Assembly: GCA_008973525.1 (NCBI GenBank)
Contig: WACJ01000339.1
Span: forward strand, 186,001-250,000
Reading direction: 5' to 3'
Source: Stenopsyche tienmushanensis
Taxonomy: Eukaryota > Arthropoda > Insecta > Trichoptera > Stenopsychidae
Length of the DNA: 64,000 bases
The position numbers and the translations under genes are program-made. Below the pieces are notes generated by a model, which saw nothing but the letters and a program-made list of their open reading frames with translations, was not told the DNA's origin and searched no databases. Shown here piece after piece: positions 1-10,980 of the stretch. Every line of letters begins with the position of its first letter. Position 1 is the first letter of the stretch.

Positions 1-2071
1 TATTTTGAAGTCAAAGATAGATTTGTTTTACTAAAAAGGCATCATAAGTGTTAAAGAAGCATTGTAATGAATTTAACACTCTTGACGTGGACTATGTTGA
101 TGAATAAAATCATTGATTTATTTGGTTGTTTAATTAAAAGCTTGTTTAATAAGTCATCCTATGAACTTATTGAGTGATGTATTAGTTCAATATTACTGAA
201 TCGGATTGTTCCATTACAAATACATTTTATCTATGTTTTAATGTGATTTGTGAGCAAAATTTATTTCAGAATGAAGAAAAATTGTAGAATTGCATGAAAA
301 ATTGACAGACAGACATACTTTTAATATGGAATGTATGCATTTAGCTTACGACTGATGTCATCCGATTTTCTGAAGTGACTTCCAAAAATGCGTCTTTAGA
401 TAACGCCATTATCGATTTAGAGCGTCTGGCATTCGATGCACGAAGTTAAATGATTTTATGAAATTGATACAATTTTCATTTCGCCATTCGATACTTCCAT
501 GAGGTAATAATCATTTTCCGGCGAGTTGCATGTACGATCGAGTGGTAATGGTAGAGCCGGTATATTTGTGTATGTAAAGTAATAGCGGGGTGGAAAGCAA
601 TATACATTTATTGTGAAGTACCAGAGACCACTTAAATTGTAATGGACATCATCAACGTAATAAGTTTAACCGTCATATAAATGATAGGTAGTAAAATTCT
701 TAGCAAATATGAATACGTCGATTGTATCGCATTATTGTTGGACGACAATGTCTGTTATTTTATTCGTTAATATTAACAACGGGGGTTGTAAACGCTGAAA
801 CAATAAATGGGGTGTGGGGCTTAGAAAAAAAACGAGGCACTAAAAAATAGGCGCAACTGTCATATTGCTTGATCAAACCCTCAACCTTTGACTGCATACC
901 GGTCATTAAGGGTTAAAAATAATGCATGTTACGATTATGCAGACACTTTCGATTTAAATATAGAAAATCAACCGCATTCATTAAGATCTGATCCCAAAAA
1001 ATAATATAAAAACATATGTCACCTGGTCAGAAATGATCAAGTATTTATTCGCCGATACAAATGACGAAGAAATTGGCACAATACATTTCTAATGCTTTTC
1101 AATCACAGGTTTACATTGATATGAATTTTTAAAACAAATTTTACCAATAAATCCATACTAAAGCATTGGAAATGCTCCATTGATATTACAATGATGCTTC
1201 ATTGGATTATGGATATTTTTTATTCGAAATATTTTAATGCTCCAATTTGAAACCGGTTAATCAATTCAGTTTTTACATCTCATTCAAGTTGAAAATGTAT
1301 TATTCCCGGAATGCATCATTCATATTGTTTAATCATACATGGTGTTTTTGCGAATCATTGTATAAAATAATTTATTTACAATTTCGTGATGATTGGAATA
1401 AATTTGCGAATTTTTCGCTCGAATTCAATGCTATGGCGATTCGTTATTATCCCATTACATTGATATTTTACATTTGCGAAAAAATAAAACTATGGATATA
1501 ATAACGACAGATGAACGTTTATATGAAAACGATGGGAGAGATAAAGATTGAAACTATTTTTTTTTATGGAAGAATTCTAAGTTTTCGCGCATTTTGCTCA
1601 TCTAACTCCTTTGAAGCTTGAAACTTGGATGTGATTGCTAAATCCGATATAATTTTACCGATATTTTCGGCGTCATTTATTAACTTTTGGGCTCACAATG
1701 TCATTAGACTAATTTTTAAACAAAACTGATTTATTAACATAAATCGTCGAAGACTCGTAATCCTTATTTTATCCTGGCCGTTTAGAAAAAGAGTGCGCAA
1801 GCATATTACGAATCTGTCCCATTGTTGTTGAAGATATCGAGAAATGACAAGTACGTGATGCTCTTCACTCGAACATCCCCATTTTAAATGGCCGTCGTTC
1901 TATTTTGAAAATCCACGCCCTTAATTTTGCGCTTCATCCTCTTAATTCATACCCGATTCGAAAGATTTAATTCCAGTATGCACGAATAAAATCCTTCGGG
2001 AAAAATCTTAATTACATCTGCACCTTCAGCTCATTTATGGCCCTCAATCGACGGTTAATAAGGCGTTGCTA
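1..2071. other. Unique AT-rich DNA, no gene seen
   Basis: No open frame with recognisable protein similarity, no RNA gene and no clear repeat. A possible TTAA-element end lies at about 895-917 (AAGGGTTAA preceded by CCGGTCATT), but its partner end is not visible. The longest open frame (1247-1501) has AT-rich random composition. Confidence 0.5.
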
Positions 2072-2079
2072 TTATTATA

Positions 2080-2157
2080 CAGGGTGCGGCATCAAAACTA
2101 CCTTATTTAAAATTTTAAAATGCGTTTCAAATAAGGAAGTTACCCTGCCGCAACCTG
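2080..2157. mobile_element. 78-bp TA-flanked foldback MITE (mariner-type)
   Basis: The ends are inverted copies: CAGGGTGCGGCA at the left and TGCCGCAACCTG at the right (one mismatch), directly flanked by TA on both sides (2078-2079 and 2158-2159). Inside, ACTACCTTATTT and AAATAAGGAAGT continue the pairing, so most of the element folds back on itself. TA duplication and a CAGGGTG end fit a Tc1/mariner-mobilised MITE. It has no coding capacity. Confidence 0.65.
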
Positions 2158-4490
2158 TATAATAAAAGTCAACGAAAAGCTGAATACTAAGGGGTCATTC
2201 GAAGGCATTAATCCATATATTCGTTTTTAGAAGCGATGCATATGGATCAGCTTAAAGGCTTAACAACTGCCTCGTTAATCATCTGCGGATATCCCTTCGA
2301 TGCAAAAATCTAACTGATGAAAATCCCTATTTTTTTCAATATTAACCCAAAAAATGTATTCATCGGCGACGATATCATCGATAAATTGAATGATATATCA
2401 CGATCAGATCGATCGTTAACACGTGCTGGCCGTTCTTCCAGAATGCGACTTGTTCATATGTTGATTAGTGTTCATCAAAAATGAATGACCGGACGAATTA
2501 ATTAAAATGTATATTAATTAATAATACGCCAATAAAAAAAATACTAATTTAGGGTCGACGCACGAATGCATCATGCGATGGATTTCATTCTAAATAGTTT
2601 CTCATTTGGATCGTTTAGCATGAAAATTGTTCGGGTTGTTCGATCTACAATCGATTCTAATACGATCTTCATATTCATCATTCGATTCATAGCTTGAATG
2701 TGGAGGTTAATTATTAAATTTAGGCCAAAATTTTGGTGATGACTTGTCTAAATGGGACCCCCTTCATTTACATCCCATGCACCCTAAATTTTTTTCCCAG
2801 CTGCGTGGATCTCATGCAGGTCGGGATCGACCCCTGGGGGTCGATATTGATCACATTAAGTCTAAATTAAGCTTCGAGTCAACACTTGATCATGTCTGCT
2901 TGTTGATCTTCGTTTAAAATCTGCACGTATTTAGCTCCTGGGTATTTAAATTTAGCCCTTTAATACTCATACTGAATTGCCATAAATACCATGATTTACT
3001 TAATTATTTTTCTTCCAAAAGCTCTTTATTTATATCTAATATTTTGCATTTACCTAAAAAAAATTGAATGATTGAAAAATACAATACAATAATGTATTTA
3101 TTTTCTATATGTAATCCGGTAAAGCAGTGTCGCCTTTGGCAATGCAAAACCATACAATGATTCCACTTTGATATTGTCTAAAGAAAAGCAAAGCTTGGTA
3201 TGCAAAATGAAGAAAATAGAATGAAATGTGGGAGTATGATACCAAACCAAAGAACCGTGAGAGAGCTCGGGGTCCACTAGAAGGCGTGTAAAAGGAAAAA
3301 CATATGCTCTTTGGGGATTCAAGCATTAATATCTTTCCCTTAAACACAACCGCGAAGATTTGTATATTCACAGAAACATAAAACAGCCGTTAGTATTAAA
3401 AAGAGAGGTTTTCGACGGCAGATAGAAAAGGCTTATTTGAACGAACAAAGCTTAAGCATATATCAATGCGTAGGACGCGAAAAAATCCCATAACAAAGAC
3501 GGGCAAATCCACATAATCGGTTGTTATCGCGGAAGTGAAAACCTACTCCAAGGGAGCTGTTCAAAATAAGGATGATATTACTAATCAGACTGCAAATTGT
3601 CGTATGTGGAAATAATATAATTATGAACTAAGCGACTGTCTTTACGAACCTGCATAAATGTCAATAATTACGGGCGACTTAAAATAGGGGGGGATGATCA
3701 AAAGCAGACTCATCAAAATCTAAGAATAAGACTTTCGTACAAATGGAAGATACATTTTGATGCGATTATCAATTTTAAATGCAAACAAGCCATAAATTGA
3801 ATCTTGTCTTTGATCGGAGGACCTTAGGGTCAAAATCTCCCCGAGTCAGCATCGGTTGACCATTTATGATCGGGGTTGATTTTATTTAGATAGATGTTCT
3901 TCATGTTTATGAAGCTAATTACTCGACAAAGCTAAATAAGTAAGCCACATGAGCAAATAACAATCTATTAACTGATGAAGCATTTTTGTGTATTCAATAC
4001 GCGTACCTTTCAACTAATTGGATAATTACACATTATTGTTTTTCCTATGTTCTCTTCTTTGTGAATTTAATGCATTTTGTTCGCCGATTTACACGATGGT
4101 TATTTCAAGCTTCATGTGGCTGCATTAACTCTTCAATATCAATTCTTTCCATATTGTGAAAGCCTCTTATATCAAGTCATCGAGCAAGTTCAGCTGTAAA
4201 GTTTTTCATCGCTGTTGCTGAAGTACCATTTGACAAGGAAGAAAAAACTGCACATAAAGTGCAGATTACAAATATTACAGGCTTAAAAATCGGAAGCCAT
4301 ATTGTAAATATGTTTCATCCGATTTATCAATCAAATGCGATTGAATAAAAGTAAGTATATCTACATTTAACAACATGATCTAAATGCCTTATGGTGATTT
4401 AAAGCTAAAGATAACGCGAATCGTTGCACTATATTATATTTATGGCGTAAAAAATTGATATTATTATACAGGCTCATTCAAATGTGACGC
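2158..4490. other. Unique DNA with one short palindrome
   Basis: No gene seen. A perfect 9-bp inverted repeat with a 2-base spacer lies at 2826-2845 (ATCGACCCC / GGGGTCGAT). It resembles the GGGGGTCGA text near some hAT ends but has no other support. Two overlapping minus-strand frames at 3098-3371 have no recognisable similarity. Confidence 0.45.
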
Positions 4491-4790
4491 TCAGATGCTT
4501 TCTTGAGTTGTGTGACATGTAGCAGTGTCTTGCTGGAAATAGACATCAGACACATCAATATGGTTCCATTGTGGCCATAAAAAGTCACTCAACACTGCTT
4601 GGTATCGCTCAGCTTTCTCAATAACAGCATTTGTATGCAAATGTAGCCCAATGATCACAATTGCCCGAAATGCACACCAAACAATGACTTTTTTCATGAA
4701 AAACGCAAAGATTTTCATCTCTCGTTCGTTGTTTAATAATAATGTAAACGCGCTGTTGCAATCAATACCTGTCACGTGAAAGATTAACAC
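4491..4790 (-). pseudogene. Tc1/mariner-superfamily transposase fragment
   Basis: A 99-codon minus-strand frame without interruption. Its second half contains WCAFRAIVIIG, then AERYQAVLSDFLWPQ and YFQQDTATCHTT. This matches the central part of insect Tc1/mariner-superfamily transposases, where an aspartate in the QQD-A-CHT motif is the second catalytic residue. The first and third catalytic residues lie outside the fragment. The first 30 residues look unrelated or scrambled. No terminal repeats are visible nearby, so this is a broken relic of a DNA transposon of a different lineage from the other mariner copies here. Confidence 0.75.
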
Positions 4791-4799
4791 TATATCGAA

Positions 4800-5526
4800 A
4801 AAAAAAATTTACATGCATATCCTTAATTCATTAGCACATAATTGTTAGATATGAACTGTTATACGTATTTTTTTATTGTATCACATATTTTTGGTTGATT
4901 TAATGAAGGGATGTAGAGCGTTCGTGTTTAAGGGGGAGCAGGCAAAATATGGTGTGGGTGCACATACCCAGTTTAGCATAACTCGACTTCCGACCGTAAC
5001 ATCCTCGAAACATACAACGCCACTTGCAATTATTTGCAATAAGATTTTAATAATCATCGTACCGGCATACAGTTTCATTCTTTCGATCGTTTTCATAGTC
5101 CGGGATGAATGTAAAAATTGATTGAATGAATTTTGGAATGAGGTCGCTACTGTACGAAGATGAGATTTGACGATCTGCCCTTGTAAAAAACTTGGATTTG
5201 AATCATCGAAATGTGCTGGCGTCACATGGCCTTAATGATGATGACCTCACATACATTTGGATGATTAACGCGTATATGAAGATCAAAAGGAACAATTAAA
5301 TGAACACCAAAAGTGTTCAAATGGTATTTATTTTCAACATTTCGCATCGACGATTGGAGCTCCGGAATAATTGAGGATTGTGTTTTGGTTGCCTATGGGT
5401 GTGATCTGCAGATATGTTTAAAATTTCGAAAGTTATGCATATATTAATCGCCTGCCGTAATTGTGTTAATTATGACGACTGAGATGATTATTCAAGTCGG
5501 ACAGGTTCACTTATGACACTTGTGAC
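4800..5526. other. Unique DNA, overlapping random frames
   Basis: Two overlapping opposite frames (4876-5121 plus, 4881-5225 minus) have no recognisable domain. Nothing else is seen. Confidence 0.4.
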
Positions 5527-5985
5527 TAGTTAATCCAATCCCGAGCCAAAATTTCGATCCCGGGATTTTGGGATTGCATTAAACCATCCCAGGATCGGGA
5601 TTTTCAATAGTTTAATAAGATACATTGATAAGAAATTACATTGAGCCTAAACACTCGTTGGATGCATCGTCATCAGATATTTAAATGCTAGTTCGAATTG
5701 ATGATCGCGCGAGGCTGATAAAATTCTTTTCTGCTGAAACACGGATTAAAACTATCAAAATTCCCGATTTCCCGACAAATTATTTATTTCCGTCGCTGCA
5801 TATGAATACATATTTATTATAATACTGTGATGTGATTCGTAATTATATTACGGAAAAATACAAAAATTCTTAACCCCGTATCTATTATATTTCATATCGA
5901 TATTCTCATTATTAGAGTCGCGGTGTAGTAAATACATCACCGGTAGGGAAATGTTAATATAACAATTTGAAAAACATATACGTAC
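5527..5985 (-). mobile_element. hAT-family relic, copy A
   Basis: Aligns by eye along its length to the complete copy at 22467-22955, starting with a decayed end (TAGTTAATCCAATCCCG for TAGGGAATCCAATCCCG). Shared landmarks are the GATCCCGGGAT text, the antisense hAT dimerisation fragment near 5660-5720 and the GGTGTAGTAAATACATCACCGG block near 5922. The right end is lost after about 5985. Strand is given as that of the embedded transposase fragment. Confidence 0.75.
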
Positions 5986-6232
5986 TGTATATATGTATAA
6001 CGGATATGCTACCTAAAGATTTACAAAATATTTGAATTATGAACGCAATCTCGGTGAAAATTCGAATAATTTTGAGTACAAAAACCTTTGATGGATGTTT
6101 TCTTGGATCGTGCAAATGAAAGGTGTATGATTTCAGATCCGCAATTATTAATTCCGGTCGGATTTATTACGTTATCACAACTCATTGAAAAAAATCTTAT
6201 ATTAACGTCTGATAAGAAATACGCCATCTTAA

Positions 6233-6377
6233 CACATTCCCGTCTGTTATGCCTGACTTGGAGCGAATCTGCGAAAATATTAAGTAGTGCATTATGGCTA
6301 AAGACGCACAGATATGTCCCCCGCGTCTATTGATAGTATCCAAAAGGCGCACATGTGCGTAGCCCGATAGGAATGTG
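6233..6377. mobile_element. 145-bp TTAA-flanked MITE (CACATTCC ends)
   Basis: Flanked by TTAA on both sides (6229-6232, 6378-6381). The ends are inverted: CACATTCCCGTC at the left, and CACATTCCTATCGGG reading in from the right. Related elements with the same ends lie at 39388-39455 and 57216-57357. TTAA duplication fits piggyBac- or Kolobok-type mobilisation. Non-coding. Confidence 0.7.
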
Positions 6378-6381
6378 TTAA

Positions 6382-7607
6382 GAATATAGCATCGCTGGGA
6401 CGTAGAATAATTATATAACAGAAATCAGACTTCAAAATAATTATTTAAGCGGCATGATATACAATTTCCAATTAGCACGTTTCCTGTTCGGTCCAGCGAT
6501 TCGCCCAGTACGGAATTCGCCGTACTAATCGGGGTAAAACTTCGTTCGCATTCGGCGCGGTTGGCAAAATCGCCGATACATTTCGCATTTATTTCTTTGC
6601 TCAGTTCGCAACTGTTCCATAGCTGCATTGTGAATTGCATTATTGGGAGCTCACATACCTTAATCAAATGCAAGCAAAGCATTTCGATACTATTAGATAG
6701 GGCTTTGTTTGCGCGAGCTCGCAACGTTGTGTGGAGAATTTTCATTAATTCGCCGATGAAATTCGCACAATTTTAAACATTCAAACAAGAAGGGACGAAG
6801 AGATAGGGTTGGGGAATGGGGTTAACGCGAACAAATTCATCTGGCAAAATGAAATCGCATTATGATTTGGAGCACGTAGACGTTCTATTTAAAATATGGC
6901 AGAAAACAATGGCATTTTTCACGTGTCAGGACAATGTCGAACGTTTCGATTGGCTCGATAAGGGTCGGACGAGTATGAATGTCCACGAGGGCGTGGGGTT
7001 AGGAGAGGCGCAAATTATGTATTATATATTAATTTAAATTACACTAATTACGGGCGAGTGTAATTGAGGCAGCTGAAAGGTTCTTTGTAAAGAGCGAGCG
7101 GTCTCTCTTATTCCTATGCATGTCATAACAGCCATGAAAACGCGACTCGTTCTGTGATGAATTTTTAAGTTTACAATTTTACTCCTTGTGTTTCATTTTT
7201 CCCTCAGGCTATCTAGTATTTATACACATCTCTTCGAGATGTAAAAGAAACACAGCCTCGCAGACAATTGGCGTTTGCTTTCATCATCTTTATTCATACA
7301 CGACAGTACATATAAACTATATAAACGTAAATATAAACTAGTTGTACTCGGCATAGCGTACGCCAAAAGCATCGTATCTTGAGAACTATTAAGCGACCAA
7401 TTTTTAAATCATTCACAAAAAATCACCCTAACAATACAATAACCCTAAGTATACGGCATCACAAAGTGAAACTCGGACACATGTCCGAGACAACATATAA
7501 CGAATGATACACAGTATACAAGTTAATTTTGTTTCAATCAGTGTATATACGATATAAATCAGGAAAGTTACAGGCTAACAAGCTTTCAATGTTGCGTACA
7601 TATCGAC
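6382..7607. other. Unique DNA, no gene seen
   Basis: Frames at 6425-6745 (minus), 6561-6776 and 6816-7037 (plus) overlap each other and show no recognisable protein similarity. A short palindrome reads CTCGGACA-CA-TGTCCGAG near 7472-7489. Confidence 0.4.
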
Positions 7608-7775
7608 CTTAAATTAAAATTTACAAAGCTGTTTTTTTGTATACACGTGGTTAACATTAATCATTGTTATATAAACATCTCGCGTTTTCGATCAAACTTG
7701 GCTAGGCCTTTGATAGACGTGGCTAAACTTATAGTCGGGAAACTTGCATGAAGTATTATAGCACTTGTATGCATA
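7608..7775 (-). repeat. Dispersed repeat R1, copy 1
   Basis: The reverse complement aligns with 31726-31905 and 37575-37755 over most of its length. Shared landmarks in order are TTTCCCG, GTCTA-CAAAG-CCTAGCCA, CGAAA, the TAA-GTTAA block, TATACAAAA and CAGCTTTGTA. It has no terminal inverted repeats that I can see and no coding potential. Class unknown; it could be the internal part of a MITE or a SINE-like element. Confidence 0.6.
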
Positions 7776-8427
7776 AGACATGCATACAATATTTATTCAA
7801 AATTTTTTATAAATGTCTGCCGTTTCGTTTAAATACAATACCAAAACAAAAAAATGAGAATGAATCAGCTTTGTAGGAATAATTAAATAAATAATGTTGC
7901 TGCCTCCAGTCAGAGTCGTAACGAGGGTATGAAGCGCTTGTGGCAAGCATCTAGCTTGCACCCCCTTTGGATATCCAAATATCTAAAAGTACACGACCTA
8001 ACGTATAGATGGCAGTTGTTGTTTTTAAATTATGATAAAAAGTGTTTATAAACCTTAAGTTCCAAGATTCCAACGTAAAACTAGCTAAGACTAAAAATAT
8101 TTTTTATGGGTAGACTTCCCCTAAACTCATTCGCGACCTCATTTGGCGCAAACCACCTATGCAAATTAGCCTCTAAGGGGGCTTCTATGATCGTACAGAT
8201 CAAAGAAGGCCCCAAATACGCATTTATCACCGAAAAAACTGCAAGGATTTCTTAAAGTGGACGGAGTGACCACAAGGTCCGCTTTTCGGACCGCTGATAT
8301 AACGAACGCTCATTAAAAAACGAAGTTGTCCGAAGAAGACGGATCAGATGTGTTGTTTAAATTTTACAATCGATCGAAAATATTGTTGTCTTTATTTATT
8401 GCGGTTGTAACGGTTGTTACCCCCTTG
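7776..8427. other. Unique DNA, no gene seen
   Basis: No recognisable gene or repeat in this stretch. Confidence 0.4.
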
Positions 8428-9325
8428 TTACGGTCTTCTCACTTTAGGCGCCTCAAAAATAGGCTATTTTCACGATTTTTTTTCGAGGATTTTCGCTAAA
8501 AATTATGAGATAAAATGGATCTTATGTAATAAATACATCTTTCAAGTAAATGAAAAATTTATTTTTTTGAACAATTATTATAATAAAACAGTAGCATTGA
8601 AAAACCCGTGTAGAAATGTTATGTTCGTGGCTTGTTGATGGTATCTCCGTGATGGGTCATTTGAAACAAAAAAATAAAACAGTTTTAGATTCAGTATATC
8701 AGTGGCTATAGCGCATATCATCAGATTTTTTATATTTGCGAAAATAACAAAATGGCGCACGTTTTACGAAAAACTAAAAAAAACCGCGTTTTTTTTGCAG
8801 TTTTTTGTAAAAAAAAATTACTTAAAATCAAAATTTCAAAAATCTGATGATATGCGCTATAGCCATAACTATGAAGAATATGTCATTCAAATTTCATGAC
8901 AATCGGCCGGATAGTTTCCGAAATTTCATCAACAAGCCACCGAAAAACCTTGTTTTGAGATAAACGCGTTTAAAGTTTTGGTTGCAGAAAAATTGCCCAG
9001 ACACAGCTGTTGAAACACTCGTTGTTATTTTGGGTATTTCCTCCGAAGATCTTCATAAATCGGTTTCAAAACCTCGTGAACATCCTCAGCTAGAGCAGAA
9101 GGATGTTTAAAAGTTTCTATCTGATTGTTTTTCACCACTTTCTTGTACTTGCACCATGAGTCTGAACAATACGTATGCAGCCGGGTGTTTTCAGGTAGTC
9201 ACCTAACGGTCGCCCAAAAATGTAGTTAGACTCGTCCGATCTTTATGAAATTTCGATATAATATTTTTGAAGATATGTAATTTCAAAATTTAAAATAAAA
9301 TAAAAATCGATTTTTTATTTAAATA
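8428..9325 (-). mobile_element. TTAA element with GGCG ends, copy 1 (Kolobok candidate)
   Basis: Aligns in inverted orientation to the complete copy at 48323-49447. Its left end reads TTACGGTCTTCTCACTTTA, a decayed form of TTAA plus GGCGTCTTCTCACTTTA. The right end fades after the AAATCGATTTTTTATTT block near 9320, and no intact terminal repeat is left there. An internal inverted repeat (GGCTATAGCGCATATCATCA at 8704-8723, reverse complement near 8847-8866) makes a foldback core. This copy lacks the 200-bp insertion present in copy 2 and so preserves the empty target site at 9106-9111. Confidence 0.75.
9025..9171 (-). pseudogene. Transposase-like relic (SWCKYKK motif)
   Basis: About 48 codons are open in one frame: it begins YCSDSWCKYKK, continues through ETFKHPSALAEDVHEVLKPI and YEDLRRKYPK, and stops at TAA. 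From memory this resembles a C...SWCKY-type domain found in uncharacterised arthropod and cnidarian transposon proteins, in which a short basic linker is followed by a VxxxKPIYxDL helix. It is not piggyBac-like. The preceding and following parts of the protein are gone, replaced by the foldback core. The same relic is kept in copy 2 (48493-48842), interrupted there by a nested MITE. Confidence 0.5.
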
Positions 9326-10174
9326 GGAATTTTAGGTAGGAAATGATCTATGATCGGGTAGTGAAATCATCATTAAATTAATTTACTTTTTCAGAGCAAA
9401 TAAATCAGACTAAATCTGGATCGAAGTTATCAATACTTTCGATCATTCAAAAAAGTGTCAATGACAATCATAAATCGTTGATCACGATATATTCAGACTT
9501 ATAAATTTATTCACATATTTAGCATATATGGACCATGCATCCAAGTATCACAAAGATCCATAATGATTATTGAAGAAATTGTGCTGAAATGAAATATGAC
9601 TTTGTTGCAACCCATTGCAAGATTAGCTCAAATATATAATCAACATTTGTACCGCCTATTTAATCGATGTGTTCGCAAATATGTATGTTTTAAAATGCTT
9701 TGAACAGATACATTAGGGTTCTTAATCCTGTGCATAAGAAAAATAATATAAATATGATATGAGCTCGGTTCGATGTTACTATTGGCCTCATCCCTACGTT
9801 GCAGCATCCGTCGGAAAATCGATAAAGCTAAAAATATGTGCAACGCTTTATTAAGTCAATTTGCATGAGACCGAGTCCTCTTTTGCAACCGATGTCACCG
9901 GAATGGACATAACGACTGTACCGGCCCGATTATATGTGGGACGCATTTATACAAGCAAATCAAATAGAAAAGAAAAATAAGACAGAAACGTTTAATCGCT
10001 TATGGAATGGGGTTTGTATTCTGCATTTGAAATCGATCTGCTCAAAAATTTATTCAAAAAATTGGAGACAAAGCGCAACACAGATCGACATGATTTCTCC
10101 GATCGACAATGTAAATTCATTTTATTCGATGAATTCATACGCATTTTATATTTAAAAAAAATGAAACGCCCTTT
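9326..10174. other. Unique DNA, no gene seen
   Basis: Nothing recognisable. Open frames on both strands near 9934-10205 are opposite-strand shadows of each other. Confidence 0.4.
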
Positions 10175-10177
10175 GAT

Positions 10178-10362
10178 GCGTTCATTCAGGAAACCCGCTG
10201 GGTGAGCGTTCCAAATCAAACCCGGGGGGGTTATGCTATCTTCAATATCGAGTGAACGAGGAGGCGAATGTATGATACACAATAGATGTAATCTTTCCCA
10301 AAGAATGCACATTGAAGACCTGTAGTGAATTGCGTATGGACTATATGATGATGATAACGGTC
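10178..10362 (+). repeat. Dispersed repeat R2, copy 1 (LINE-3'-end-like)
   Basis: Aligns to the reverse complement of 53118-53290: both contain TTCATTCAGGA-ACCCGCTGGG, CTTCAATATCGAG, GAGGAGG-GAATGTATGATAC and a final GATGATGAT run. Copy 2 also retains GCAGTGGACTG followed by GATGATGATGA, a text widespread in arthropod genomes that I associate with the 3' part of non-LTR elements. The class assignment is from memory and unproven. Confidence 0.55.
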
Positions 10363-10436
10363 GATGGTACAACATTTGTACCATACATGGTAACAATTCG
10401 GTCTGTATAGACGCTAATATTTATCAACATTAAATA

Positions 10437-10980
10437 TTAGGTTGTCCCATAAGTCTCTTTCGCAAATGAACACAGATCTAATCATAGTCATGGTTGAAGA
10501 AAACCCGCGATATACTGTTCGCTAAATAGCTAACAAGTTAGAAATTCCACGAGCATTCGTCCATAATCATCTGATAAAATTGGGCTACATCAATCGTTCA
10601 GATGTGTGGCTTCATCGTGAATTGTCTGACTCAAATAGACTTCAGCGTATTTCAACATGCGATCTTCTTCTCCAACGACATAATAGCCAACCTTTCTTGA
10701 AGAGACTTGTCACTGGAGATTAAAGTTGGATACTCTATGAGAATATCAAACTTAAACGATCTCAGACCAAGGGTACAGAAGCTTTAACTGTAGCTAAACC
10801 TGGCCTACATCCAAAAAAAGTTTTGTTATGCATTTGGTGGGACTGGAAATGGGTAGTTTATTATGAGCTATTTCAGCAAGGTAAAACGATCAATTCAACA
10901 AAATATTGTTTCCAATTAGACAATCTAAAGGATGCAATTGTCCAGAAAACGGCCAGAATTAGCGAACAGACTAATTCTGA
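10437..10980 (+). pseudogene. Mariner 5' fragment with intact terminal repeat
   Basis: Begins with the mariner-type terminal repeat TTAGGTTGTCCCATAAG directly after a TA dinucleotide (10435-10436). Coding text follows in shifting frames: ENPRYTVR, IANKLEIPRAFVHNHLIKLG (helix-turn-helix), YINRSDVWLHRELSDSN, ISTCDLLLQRHNSQPFLKR, LVTGD-SWILYENI, KPGLHPKKVLLCIWWDW, VVYYELFQQGKTINS. The aspartate of the VTGD motif (first catalytic residue) is present, followed by an in-frame stop. The alignment stops near 10980, before the second and third catalytic residues, so the 3' half and right repeat are missing. It belongs to the same lineage as the element at 51132-51826. Confidence 0.85.

Noticed and set aside
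8578..8899. Opposed frames repeated almost identically at 49109-49291
   Set aside because: They are repeated only because both lie in the foldback core of the two GGCG-ended TTAA elements; the palindromic core produces similar frames on both strands.
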